Source of the DNA: an uncultured Spirochaetota bacterium
Lineage (GTDB): Bacteria; Spirochaetota; Spirochaetia; Treponematales; Rectinemataceae
Reading direction: 5' to 3'
DNA length: 38,801 nt
NCBI GenBank assembly: GCA_903821875.1
Contig: CAIJMU010000085.1
Location: 1 to 38,801 of the forward strand
Shown here: positions 15,512 to 23,623 of the stretch, piece by piece
How the letters are laid out: each line of letters starts with the position of its first letter
Position numbering within the stretch: position 1 is the first letter of the stretch
Program-made: the position numbers and the translations under genes
Notes under the pieces: model-generated
Seen by the model: the letters and a program-made list of their open reading frames with translations, nothing else
What the model was told of the DNA's origin: nothing
Databases searched by the model: none

Positions 15512-16556
15512 TGAGGGTAGCCCGCATGTCCGGAGAAAGCGCTACCGGGGCACCCACCCGCGCCACTTCTCGGAGAAATACAAAGAACACAATTACCAGG
15601 ACTTCCCCGAGGACCTGGCGAAGGTCCTGGCGAGGGGAGCCACTCCCGCCGGCAGCCACCGACCGATATGCATGGCCGAGATACTCGCCGTCCTCGCGCC
15701 TGTCCCAGGGGAGACCGCGGTCGATGCTACACTCGGACATGGGGGGCATGCGTCGGCGCTCCTCCGGGCCATCGCTCCCGGAGGTCGTCTCATTGGCTTC
15801 GACCAGGACGCCGTCGAGTTGGCCAGGACCAGCGCTCGGATTGTGAAGGCCCTGGCGGATGAGCCTGGGGGCTTGGGCAGCTTCATGCCGGTACACGCTG
15901 ATTTTTCCAGGATGCGGGAATGCCTCGACCTGCAGGGGATAGCGGGAGCTGACCTCATCCTCGCGGACATCGGCCTATCCTCCATGCAGATCGACGATCC
16001 CGAGCGCGGATTCTCCTTCAAGCGCAATGGCCGCCTGGACATGCGGATGGACAGGGACTCGGGGCCCTCAGCTGCCCAGTGGCTGGCCGCCGTCAGCGAA
16101 GAGTCGCTGGCTGTCGCAATTTCCACCAATGCTGACGAGGAGGCTGCAGTTGCCATTGCCCGGGCGATTTGCCAGAGGCGTGGGCTGCTCGCGACCACGA
16201 GGGACCTGGCCGAGGCCATCGTTTCCGCCTTTCCAGGTGCTACTTTCAGGGACACCGCCATGAAAAAGGTACTGATGCGTTCCTTCCAGGCCATCAGGAT
16301 CGAGGTGAACGGGGAGTTCGCGGCCCTCGATTCCCTGCTGGCGACCCTTCCTTCCTGCCTCAATCCGGGAGGGCGGGTTGCCATCCTGACCTTCCATTCG
16401 GGCGAGGAACGCCGGGTTGAGGCTTCCTTCGCGGCCGGGCTCGAAGCAGGGCTCTATGCTTCCATCGCATCCCTGGCTATCAGGCCAGGGCGGGAGGAGC
16501 GGAACGCCAACCCCCGCTCCGCCTCGGCACGGCTCCGCTGGGCGATCGCACCTTAA
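15504..16556 (+). CDS. rsmH: 16S rRNA (cytosine-1402 N4) methyltransferase, long variant
   Basis: 350 residues with the RsmH/MraW fold: SAM-binding 'AVDATLGHGGHASALLRAIAPGGRLIGFDQD', 'DLILADIGLSSMQIDDPERGFSFKRNGRLDMRMD' and 'VAILTFHSGEERRVE'. RsmH N4-methylates C1402 in the ribosomal P site. It differs from standard RsmH (about 310 aa) by a basic N-terminal extension of about 50 residues ('RKRYRGTHPRHFSEKYKEHN') before the 'HRPICMAEIL' that replaces the usual HxPV motif. It is also not in a division (dcw) cluster. It may therefore be a paralogue alongside a standard RsmH elsewhere. ATG 15504 overlaps the NUDIX stop by 8 bp and has AAGGGG about 9 bases upstream. Confidence 0.85.
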   Translation: MADEGSPHVRRKRYRGTHPRHFSEKYKEHNYQDFPEDLAKVLARGATPAGSHRPICMAEILAVLAPVPGETAVDATLGHGGHASALLRAIAPGGRLIGFDQDAVELARTSARIVKALADEPGGLGSFMPVHADFSRMRECLDLQGIAGADLILADIGLSSMQIDDPERGFSFKRNGRLDMRMDRDSGPSAAQWLAAVSEESLAVAISTNADEEAAVAIARAICQRRGLLATTRDLAEAIVSAFPGATFRDTAMKKVLMRSFQAIRIEVNGEFAALDSLLATLPSCLNPGGRVAILTFHSGEERRVEASFAAGLEAGLYASIASLAIRPGREERNANPRSASARLRWAIAP

Positions 16557-16647
16557 CCACCGCGCAGGGGCTCCGCCTTGCGTCACAGGCTTCTGTTTTC
16601 CAGCGCCTGCCCTTCTCCGTCGCCTCCAATTTGGGTACCTTCCCTCC

Positions 16648-17526
16648 ATGCCAACAATCCTTGAATGCCGCGGCCTCCGCAAGCACTACGGAGATGTCCA
16701 TGCAGTGGACGGACTGGACCTTGTCGTACAGGAAGGCTCCTGTCTCGGTATCCTCGGTCCCAATGGTGCAGGCAAGACGACGACAATCGAGATGCTGGAA
16801 GGGATCACTCCTCCGACAGAAGGAAACATACTGTTCCGGGGGCGGCCCCTGGACAGGGCCTTCAAGGAGAAGGTAGGGATCCAGTTCCAGAGCACGGCCC
16901 TCCCTGAGTTCATAACTGTAAAGGAAACGCTCAGGCTTTTCTCCTCCTTCTACCGCGAGGCCAGGGACTTCGACGAGGTTGTACGCCTTTGCTCGCTCGA
17001 CGACATCCTGGAGCGCGACAACCGTAAACTATCCGGGGGGCAGCGACAGCGCATGCTGCTGGCCCTGGCAATCGTTTCGAAGCCCGACATCCTCTTTCTG
17101 GACGAGCCCACGACCGGGCTCGACCCGCAGGCACGGCGCAATTTCTGGGAGTTGATCCGCGGGATCCGCAAGGAAAACGTGACGGTGCTGCTGACGACGC
17201 ACTATATGGACGAGGCAAGCGAGCTCTGCGATGAGATAGCCATCATGGACCGGGGCAAGATACTTGAGCGGGACAAGCCTGCGAGACTGCTGGCGCATCA
17301 TTTCAGCGGGGCTCTGGTGAGGGTGCCGAGCGCCTGTGTCGATGGGGACAGGGCTCCCGGAGGTGGAAGCCACCAGGGCGACAGTTATGAGATCCAGTCG
17401 GAAAACCTCGACCAGACGATGCGTGAACTCCTGGCTGAGGGCATCAACCTCGAGGGACTGTCGATACACAAGCCCGACCTTGAAGACCTCTTCATCAAGC
17501 TCACCGGCTCGTCGCTACGCGCATGA
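16648..17526 (+). CDS. ABC transporter ATP-binding subunit (ABC-2 exporter)
   Basis: A 292-residue ATPase of the DrrA/CcmA/NatA type. Walker A GPNGAGKTTT is at about 39-48, the signature LSGGQRQR at about 133, Walker B 'DILFLDEPTTGLDPQ' at about 152-166, and the H-loop 'LLTTHYMDEASELCDEIAIMDRGKI'. It would energise the membrane protein encoded immediately after it, with which it overlaps by four bases. The C-terminal 60 residues after 'GALVRVPS' are the usual variable tail of this subfamily. ATG 16648 is chosen because the family begins with 'ILECRGLRKHYGD'; no Shine-Dalgarno sequence is visible before it. The exported substrate (drug, lipid or other) cannot be deduced. Confidence 0.93.
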   Translation: MPTILECRGLRKHYGDVHAVDGLDLVVQEGSCLGILGPNGAGKTTTIEMLEGITPPTEGNILFRGRPLDRAFKEKVGIQFQSTALPEFITVKETLRLFSSFYREARDFDEVVRLCSLDDILERDNRKLSGGQRQRMLLALAIVSKPDILFLDEPTTGLDPQARRNFWELIRGIRKENVTVLLTTHYMDEASELCDEIAIMDRGKILERDKPARLLAHHFSGALVRVPSACVDGDRAPGGGSHQGDSYEIQSENLDQTMRELLAEGINLEGLSIHKPDLEDLFIKLTGSSLRA

Positions 17527-18548
17527 AAGGAACCGTCATGAAGCAGTTTTCAGCGATGGTCTACGCCAGGACCATGGAGTTCGTACGCGACCGTGGCACT
17601 TTTTTCTGGAACCTCCTTTTCCCGGTGGTCCTGGTCTTCGGTTTTGCCTTCGCCTTCTCGGGAAATGCCACTCTTTTCAAGATCGGGACCTATGGAATAG
17701 CTCCAACTGGTTCTGATTTCACCCGGATAGAACAATCGCAGTTCATACCCTACGACGCTGCAAAAGCCGGAGAGGAACAGGGGAAGGTCATTGACCGACT
17801 CAGGCGGCATGAACTTGACATGGTCATCGACTATGATGCCGGAGCATATTGGATCAACGAGAAGGGACGCAACGCGAGCCTTCTCAGAAGGCTCGTTCAC
17901 GTCGATCCGGCCATGGCCAGTTTCACGGAACGCAGGGTATCCGGCGACCCGATACGCTACGTGGACTGGTTTGTTCCCGGCGTCATCGGCATGAACATGC
18001 TGTTCAGCTGCCTCTCCGGTGTTGGTTTCGTCATTGTGCGGTACCGAAAGAACGGTGTCCTGAAGCGGCTCAGGGCAACCCCGGTCTCAGCGCTCTCCTT
18101 CGTGTCGGCCCAGGCACTCTCCCGATTCCTGATCGTCATGGTCACGAGCGCCTTCGTGTTTCTTGGAACGAATTTCTTTCTCCATTTCATGATGAAGGGG
18201 TCCTGGCTCGACCTCCTCCTGGTAATGAGCCTCGGCATCCTCTCGATGATCTCCCTTGGCCTTGCCTTCGCATCCCGCTTCAAGAGCGAGGAACTGGCTG
18301 GAGGGATCATGAATCTCATAACTATGCCTATGCTCGGGCTTTCCGGCGTTTTCTTTCCGCTCGAGGGGGCGCCGAAGTGGATCGGTCTGGCGGCCGATGC
18401 CCTGCCCCTGACCCACGTCACGAAGGCAGCCCGCGACATCATGCTCGAGGGCTCGAGCCTCGTGGCGGTGGCGCCCCATCTCCTCTTCCTTTTGGCCTTC
18501 AGCGCACTTTCCCTGGTGGTGGCCTCCCTGCTTTTCCGCTGGGATTGA
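17523..18548 (+). CDS. ABC-2 type exporter membrane subunit
   Basis: 341 residues with one N-terminal membrane helix ('FFWNLLFPVVLVFGFAFAF'), an extracytoplasmic domain of about 150 residues, and five further helices from 'WFVPGVIGMNMLFSCLSGVGFVIV' onward. The 'RYRKNGVLKRLRATPVSALSF' segment and the C-terminal 'MPMLGLSGVFFPLEGAPKWI' are typical of the ABC2_membrane family. It pairs with the ATPase encoded just upstream. ATG 17523 overlaps that gene's stop. An alternative ATG at 17538 is better placed behind AAAGGA (spacer about 6) and may be the true start, removing five residues. No terminator is visible before the next promoter. Confidence 0.92.
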   Translation: MKGTVMKQFSAMVYARTMEFVRDRGTFFWNLLFPVVLVFGFAFAFSGNATLFKIGTYGIAPTGSDFTRIEQSQFIPYDAAKAGEEQGKVIDRLRRHELDMVIDYDAGAYWINEKGRNASLLRRLVHVDPAMASFTERRVSGDPIRYVDWFVPGVIGMNMLFSCLSGVGFVIVRYRKNGVLKRLRATPVSALSFVSAQALSRFLIVMVTSAFVFLGTNFFLHFMMKGSWLDLLLVMSLGILSMISLGLAFASRFKSEELAGGIMNLITMPMLGLSGVFFPLEGAPKWIGLAADALPLTHVTKAARDIMLEGSSLVAVAPHLLFLLAFSALSLVVASLLFRWD

Positions 18549-18555
18549 TGCGGGT

Positions 18556-18584
18556 TTGACCCTCCCGTACCGCGGCGCTATAGT
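18556..18584 (+). promoter_or_regulatory. Sigma-70-type promoter of the YbaK-DUF3187 pair
   Basis: -35 TTGACC (18556-18561), 17-base spacer, -10 TATAGT (18579-18584). A start near 18591 would give a leader of about 14 bases that holds the AGGAGG site before the GTG. Confidence 0.8.
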
Positions 18585-18604
18585 CTGCCGGGCAGGAGGA
18601 TTGC

Positions 18605-19090
18605 GTGGGCATTGAAGCTGCGAAGGCTCATCTTGGAGGCTTTGGCAAGGGTGGGGCGATAATAGAGTTCGCAGTATCGAGTGCGACCGTCGAACTTGCT
18701 GCGGAAGCCCTCGGTGTGGAGCCCGGACGGATAGCCAAAACCCTTTCCTTCAAGGCAGAAGGGCAGGGAAGGCTGATCCTGTTTGCAGGAGATGCCCGCA
18801 TAGACAATGCGAAATACAAGGCCCGCTTCGGAGCGAAGGCCAGCATGCTCTCCCCCGATGAAGCCTTCGGATTGACGGGTCATAAGATAGGGGGGATCTG
18901 CCCCTTCGGCCTTCCTTCACCGGTCGAGGTTTGGCTGGACGAATCGCTCCGGCGCTTTGACCATGTGTATCCAGCCTGCGGCAGCTCCAATTCCGCCATT
19001 CGGGCAAGCCTCCAGGAACTTGAGACCTGGTCTGGAGCCATGGGCTGGGTCGATGTAGGGAAATTGCAGGAGACAGCAACAACGGCATGA
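18605..19090 (+). CDS. YbaK/EbsC-family aminoacyl-tRNA deacylase-like protein
   Basis: 161 residues with the YbaK fold: 'RIAKTLSFKAEGQGRLILFAGDARID' carrying the conserved lysine, 'LTGHKIGGICPFGLP' and 'DESLRRFDHVYPACGSSNSAI'. The family hydrolyses mischarged tRNAs (Cys-tRNA-Pro, Ala-tRNA-Pro and related). This version, ending in 'PACGSSNSAI', belongs to a subgroup whose preferred tRNA I cannot state. The start is GTG 18605 behind AGGAGG with a 6-base spacer, downstream of a well-formed promoter. The stop overlaps the DUF3187 gene start (ATGA), which makes a two-gene operon of unrelated functions. Confidence 0.9.
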   Translation: MGIEAAKAHLGGFGKGGAIIEFAVSSATVELAAEALGVEPGRIAKTLSFKAEGQGRLILFAGDARIDNAKYKARFGAKASMLSPDEAFGLTGHKIGGICPFGLPSPVEVWLDESLRRFDHVYPACGSSNSAIRASLQELETWSGAMGWVDVGKLQETATTA

Positions 19091-20127
19091 GCAGGCCCTT
19101 GCATCCAGGGAAAGACCTGGCTCTCAGGAATGGATTCCTTGTCGCACTGCTGGCCTTGGTCTGGCTTGAGCCACTGACATCGCAGGATGGGAATCTCACC
19201 GATCGGGGATTTACCCTGACAGCCCTTTTTCCGCTGACCCAGGGGCTTGCACCCTGGGCATCCCTGCCTGCTGTCCTTCTCGCACCCGGAGAACTCAGGA
19301 TCTCCTCAACAGCCTGGTGGAGCAATACCCTTCGCTATGATGATGGCAGCGATTATCCCAACTGCTTCCTGGTAGCCGACGGTGAGGAGCTTGTAGGTCG
19401 CTTCGCGCTGTCCATAGGCCTTGGTCAGGGTTTTGAGTTTGAGTCATGGGCGGAGGGTGCGGCTGTCGGTGGCGGAATAATGGATGGCGCCCTGTCAGGA
19501 TTCCACAAGGCCTTCGGCTTTCCCAACCAGGCGCGCGACATGATCCCGGACAACCAGCTGCGCTTTTTCATAAAGGGACCGATGGGTGTCATCATGGATG
19601 TCGAGACCCCTTTGGCAGGTTTGACTTCACTGGGGGCAGGCCTTTTGTGGCATGTACCCGTGGATCTTCCCATGACGGCTGCGATCCGGGCCACCTATCC
19701 CCTGCCGGCCGCCGATCCCTGGGTGCTCGCGAGAAGCTCCGCGATCGAGGGAGCCTTGGCCTGTCATGGGCAGGCAGGACGGTTCTCGTGGTCACTGTCT
19801 TCGGGTGTGGCCTGGCAGGATCCCTCGAAGGCTCCCACTGAGTTTCTTGCGCAGGGCCCCATCGCCCAGGCGGGATTCCGAGTGTTCTATGCGCCGTCAC
19901 GCTCCCTGGTCCTAGGTATCGAGGCTGCTGCTTCGAGCTCTCCTTTCACCCTCAGGCTCCAGTATCTCGACGGGATTGCCGGCAATTCCTGGTTCGGCGG
20001 CAAGGCAAGGCTTGGGCAGGGCTTGGTCCTGGAAGCAGCCATGATCGAGGAACTCGCCTCGTGGGCAAGCATCGAGGTGGCATTCCAGGTAGGCTTGTCC
20101 TGGGAATACGGAGCAGGCTCGCATTGA
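19087..20127 (+). CDS. DUF3187 family outer-membrane-like protein
   Basis: 346 residues with an N-terminal signal sequence ('NGFLVALLALVWLEPLTS'). The order of features matches DUF3187: 'ALFPLTQGLAPWAS', 'GELRISSTAWWSNTLRYDDGSD', 'GLGQGFEFESWAEGAAVGGGIMDGALSGFHKAFGFPNQARD' and 'IPDNQLRFFI'. The alternating hydrophobic pattern and final aromatic-rich strand ('QVGLSWEYGAG') suggest a beta-barrel in the outer membrane. The function of the family is unknown. It overlaps the YbaK-type gene by four bases and is probably expressed from the same promoter. A 60-bp gap precedes the elongasome operon. Confidence 0.82.
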   Translation: MSRPLHPGKDLALRNGFLVALLALVWLEPLTSQDGNLTDRGFTLTALFPLTQGLAPWASLPAVLLAPGELRISSTAWWSNTLRYDDGSDYPNCFLVADGEELVGRFALSIGLGQGFEFESWAEGAAVGGGIMDGALSGFHKAFGFPNQARDMIPDNQLRFFIKGPMGVIMDVETPLAGLTSLGAGLLWHVPVDLPMTAAIRATYPLPAADPWVLARSSAIEGALACHGQAGRFSWSLSSGVAWQDPSKAPTEFLAQGPIAQAGFRVFYAPSRSLVLGIEAAASSSPFTLRLQYLDGIAGNSWFGGKARLGQGLVLEAAMIEELASWASIEVAFQVGLSWEYGAGSH

Positions 20128-20187
20128 CGCTGGCTTGTCTGCCGTGATACACACTAGTAGCGTCTGGCACGCTATCCAAGCACTACA

Positions 20188-21171
20188 ATGAAACCCACGA
20201 ACCGATGGAGATCGTCCCGCTACCCGCGCGGTTTCAAGCGCGGACGAAGTGGGCGGCGCAGACGTTTCATGCTTTTTCTGGTCATGGCGGCGCTGGCAGT
20301 CGCCGGCTTGGGTGCCTGGTTCCTTTCGAGGCCTTTGCCTTGGGTTTCAAGTCCTGCACGGCCGACGCGGACCCAGGTACTCGCCCTGTGGGAGGCTTCG
20401 GACTGGCAGGCTGTCATCCAGACCTGCGACCAGGCCCTGCTTCAGGCTCCGCTCGACCCATTTTCCCTGGGAATGAAGGGTGTCGCCTCGTTCTACCGTT
20501 CCCTGGCCCTCCCGGAAGGGGAGGAGCGCACAGCCATGAATGACTCGTCCATAATATCCCTGCGCAAGGCCCTCGCTACGCAGCAGCAGCCGGACTCGAA
20601 GCGGATGCCCAAGGGCGAGCTCGAGTACATCCTCGCCAAGGCCTATTTCCAGAAAGGTGATAGTTATTATGATCTTGCCGCGCTGTCGATGACCCGTTCA
20701 GCGGCAGACGGCTATGACGCGGACGACTCGCACGAGTATCTTGCCATGTCGTACTCCAGGATGGGACAGGTCAAGCCCGCCATCGACGAGTTCGGAAAGG
20801 CAATGGCTTCGAGCCAGAATCCCATAATAAGGATAGCGGCCGCGAAGGAGTACCTCAAGCTGGAGGATTTCGACCGGGCTGAGGGCCTCCTCATCGAGGC
20901 GAGCGCATCCAAGGAAGACGCGGTCGCGAGGGAATCGGCGAGAGCCCTCCTCGCCAACCTCTATCTGACACGTTCACGGTTATCGTTATTTGAAGTCCAG
21001 GTGGGTGCGATGCTCGCCGAAAACCCGGATTCAGCGGAGGCCCACTATCTTATGGGCCTCCTTTTCCAGGCACGGGGAGATCCCGTGCATGCCCGCGCGG
21101 AATGGCGCAAGGCTGTCTCGCTTGATCCAATGCATGCTGCGGCGCGCCAGAAGCTGGCCGAGCGTTCCTGA
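20188..21171 (+). CDS. Membrane-anchored TPR protein upstream of mreB
   Basis: 327 residues with a very basic cytoplasmic N-terminus (RRRR near 24), one membrane helix ('FMLFLVMAALAVAGLGAWFL', about 27-46) and a periplasmic TPR domain. Recognisable repeats include 'HEYLAMSYSRMGQVKPAIDEFGKAM' and 'AEAHYLMGLLFQARGDPVHARAEWRKAVSLDPMHAAA'. It ends 18 bases before mreB and is probably the first gene of that operon. As I recall, treponemes also have a TPR-type gene before mreB. A role as an elongasome scaffold is inferred only from position. The ATG at 20188 has no Shine-Dalgarno sequence. A weak promoter-like pair (TTGACG 20124-20129, TACACA 20148-20153, 18-base spacer) lies upstream. Confidence 0.8.
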   Translation: MKPTNRWRSSRYPRGFKRGRSGRRRRFMLFLVMAALAVAGLGAWFLSRPLPWVSSPARPTRTQVLALWEASDWQAVIQTCDQALLQAPLDPFSLGMKGVASFYRSLALPEGEERTAMNDSSIISLRKALATQQQPDSKRMPKGELEYILAKAYFQKGDSYYDLAALSMTRSAADGYDADDSHEYLAMSYSRMGQVKPAIDEFGKAMASSQNPIIRIAAAKEYLKLEDFDRAEGLLIEASASKEDAVARESARALLANLYLTRSRLSLFEVQVGAMLAENPDSAEAHYLMGLLFQARGDPVHARAEWRKAVSLDPMHAAARQKLAERS

Positions 21172-21189
21172 TCCATCGGAGGTAATTCT

Positions 21190-22233
21190 ATGGGCCTTAG
21201 ATCTTTTTTCGACTCGTTTTCGCTCGATATCGGAATCGACCTCGGTACCTGCAATACCCTCATCTACGTGCGGGGAAAGGGCATCGTCATCAACGAGCCA
21301 TCGGTGGTCGCCGTCGAGCGTGGCACCAACCGCGTCGTCGCTGTCGGTGCCGAGGCGAAACGGATGCTGTCACGCACTCCCGGTGACATCATAGCCAAGC
21401 GCCCGCTCCGAGACGGCGTCATAGCCGATCCCGACATGACCGAGAAGATGATCAAGTATTTCGTGCAGAAGGTCATCCCTCGCCGCTTCTTCGTGAAGCC
21501 GCGCATGGTAATAGGCGTCCCCTCCTGCATCACGAAGGTCGAGGAGAACGCGGTCATGGATTCCGGCTACAAGGCAGGTGCGCGCTTTGTCAAGGTCATC
21601 ACCGAATCCCTCGCAGCCGCCATCGGCGCTGACATCCCCATTTCCGAGCCCGCAGGCCACATGATCTGCGACATCGGCGGCGGCACCTCGGAAATCTCCG
21701 TGATCTCACTGAAGGGAATGGTCGTCACGAATGCCATCCGTGTCGGCGGCGACGAGTTCGACGAGGCGATCATCCGGCATATCAGGAATGTCCACAATCT
21801 CATCATAGGTGAGCAGACAGCGGAACGCCTCAAGATCGAGATCGGCAACGCTTCGCCGGACAAGGTGATCGAGAAGGTTGAGATAAAGGGTACCGACGCC
21901 ATCACAGGGCTCCCCCGCCGTCTCGAGATCGACTCTGTGGAAGTGCGTGAAGCCCTCCTCGAGCCCGTCACCCAGATTGTGGAAGTGATCAAGAAGACCC
22001 TAGGCCAGACCCCGCCCGAACTCGCTGCGGACATCGTCGAGCGTGGCATCGTCATGGCTGGCGGAGGGTCGCTGCTCAAAGGATTCCCCAAGCTCGTCGC
22101 AAAGGAAACCGGTGTGCCCGTGTTCCTTGCTGAACGGCCGCTCGAATGCGTCGCCATCGGAGCAGGCAAGTACTTCGAGACCATGAGGAGCCAGGACGGA
22201 TCGCAAAGCGTCTACGACAGCCTCAATTTCTGA
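21190..22233 (+). CDS. mreB: Rod-shape-determining actin homologue MreB
   Basis: 347 residues, the usual MreB length. It has the actin-fold phosphate-1 motif '[29 protein letters not shown]', '[27 protein letters not shown]', the phosphate-2 region '[16 protein letters not shown]', and the adenosine motif '[18 protein letters not shown]'. MreB polymerises at the inner membrane and directs lateral wall synthesis by RodA and PBP2, both encoded downstream. The ATG has GGAGG with a 6-base spacer. In a spirochaete it would work together with periplasmic flagella in setting cell shape; that is general knowledge, not seen here. Confidence 0.97.
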   Translation: MGLRSFFDSFSLDIGIDLGTCNTLIYVRGKGIVINEPSVVAVERGTNRVVAVGAEAKRMLSRTPGDIIAKRPLRDGVIADPDMTEKMIKYFVQKVIPRRFFVKPRMVIGVPSCITKVEENAVMDSGYKAGARFVKVITESLAAAIGADIPISEPAGHMICDIGGGTSEISVISLKGMVVTNAIRVGGDEFDEAIIRHIRNVHNLIIGEQTAERLKIEIGNASPDKVIEKVEIKGTDAITGLPRRLEIDSVEVREALLEPVTQIVEVIKKTLGQTPPELAADIVERGIVMAGGGSLLKGFPKLVAKETGVPVFLAERPLECVAIGAGKYFETMRSQDGSQSVYDSLNF

Positions 22234-22235
22234 CA

Positions 22236-23120
22236 ATGGCCGTGAACAAGGGGAGGGGACCTGACCGGGTCCAGCGATTCATTCCTGCCTTGCTCGTGCT
22301 GGCGAGCCTTCTTTCCCTCATAGTCTCGACCCGCAGCCTGATGGGCGTGCCGGAACGCATCGGATTGAGCGTTTTCGGTTTTTTCCAGCGTGGCATGGCG
22401 ACAGTAGGCACCTTCATCGGTGACACAGCCACTTCAATAGCCGAACTCAGACAGCTTCGGTCTGATTATGACGCACTCCTTGAAAAAACCCGCAATCTGG
22501 ACCGAATGGAGAGGGAATACGCGGATGTTCGCCTCGAAAATGAAAGGCTTCTGGCCCAGCTCGGTTTCTCGACCCGGGTCAACCTGCCGAAGGTGGCGGC
22601 CAGGATCATAGCGAAGGATCCTGGGAACCTGTATGCAACCATTACGATCGACAAGGGCATCGGGGATGGGCTACGGAAGAACATGCCTGTCATTGCCTGG
22701 CAGGATGGGGTCCAAGGCCTGGTAGGCCGCGTGATCGAGGCAAGCCAGTCCGTCAGCCAGATAGTCCCCGTGTACGACAACTCCTCGTATGTGGCTTCCC
22801 GGTTTGCCAAATCACGTTTTGAGGGCCTCGTCATTGGCCAGGGGAGCGATGTAGCACCGCTCCTGGTAAAATATGTCAGGAAACGGGCCAAGGATGAACT
22901 CCAACCCGGTGACCTCATCGTAACCTCGGGCCTTGAGTCACTGTACCCTGCGGAGCTTGCGCTGGCTCGGGTGACAAGAATCCGGGAACTTGCCTATCAG
23001 ACCTCGCTTGAGATCGATGCTGAGCCCGTTCTGGACTTCACCAGACTGGAATATGTCTTTGTCCTCATCCAGGCAGAAGCGAATAACCCGGTCCTCGGCA
23101 TCGAAGGAGGCAAGGAATGA
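22236..23120 (+). CDS. mreC: Rod-shape-determining protein MreC
   Basis: 294 residues: a membrane helix at about 15-33 ('FIPALLVLASLLSLIVSTRS'), a coiled coil at about 70-110 rich in Arg, Glu and Leu ('LRQLRSDYDALLEKTRNLDR'), then the beta-barrel periplasmic part with 'RIIAKDPGNLYATITIDKGIGDGLRKNMPVI' and 'GLVGRVIEASQSVSQIVPVYD', which are typical for MreC. It links cytoplasmic MreB to PBP2. The ATG lies two bases after the mreB stop with no Shine-Dalgarno sequence, so translation is probably coupled to mreB. The frame is open upstream within mreB but that part is a shadow. Confidence 0.95.
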   Translation: MAVNKGRGPDRVQRFIPALLVLASLLSLIVSTRSLMGVPERIGLSVFGFFQRGMATVGTFIGDTATSIAELRQLRSDYDALLEKTRNLDRMEREYADVRLENERLLAQLGFSTRVNLPKVAARIIAKDPGNLYATITIDKGIGDGLRKNMPVIAWQDGVQGLVGRVIEASQSVSQIVPVYDNSSYVASRFAKSRFEGLVIGQGSDVAPLLVKYVRKRAKDELQPGDLIVTSGLESLYPAELALARVTRIRELAYQTSLEIDAEPVLDFTRLEYVFVLIQAEANNPVLGIEGGKE

Positions 23121-23623
23121 TCGGGAAGATCGTCTTCTCCTCCTTGTTCCTGGTGGCCCTGTCCTTGGTCCAGACGACCTGGATCCAGCCAATCGCCATA
23201 GCGGGAATCATCCCCGATCTTGCCCTCCTGGCTGTAATAGCCGTGGCCTACAGGAATGGACCGATCCTGGGAACGACTTCTTCTTTCATCGCAGGGCTCA
23301 TAGAAGACATACTCTCGGCGGCTCCGCTTGGATTCAATGCCTTCATCTCGAGCCTCGCAGCATGGATGTCGTCATTTCTGCATGGTTCGATACATCTTGA
23401 CAGGATATTGATGCCAGCTCTCCTCGGAATTGGAGCAACGGTCTACAAGGCCCTTGCGGTCCAGCTTCTTGGATCCATGTTCGGAAGCAGCCTGCCTAAC
23501 TATGATCTTGGCGGGTCGCAGTTCTGGATTGAATTGGGCTACAACGCAGTAGCTGCGCCTATTGTCTTCGCAGTGGCCAGCCTTTTGCACAGGCTGACAG
23601 ATACGCGCAAGGGCAGGTCGTGA
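23117..23623 (+). CDS. mreD: Rod-shape-determining protein MreD
   Basis: 168 residues, hydrophobic, with about five membrane helices ('VFSSLFLVALSLVQTTWI', 'IIPDLALLAVIAVAYRNG' and others). 'GIIPDLALLAVIAVAYRNGPILGTTSSFIAGLIEDILS' fits the MreD pattern in which an acidic residue ends the glycine-rich helix. MreD is an inner-membrane partner of MreC. The ATG overlaps the mreC stop (ATGA) and has GGAGG with a good spacer. The stop overlaps the start of mrdA. The assignment rests on position as much as on sequence, since MreD is poorly conserved. Confidence 0.88.
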   Translation: MIGKIVFSSLFLVALSLVQTTWIQPIAIAGIIPDLALLAVIAVAYRNGPILGTTSSFIAGLIEDILSAAPLGFNAFISSLAAWMSSFLHGSIHLDRILMPALLGIGATVYKALAVQLLGSMFGSSLPNYDLGGSQFWIELGYNAVAAPIVFAVASLLHRLTDTRKGRS

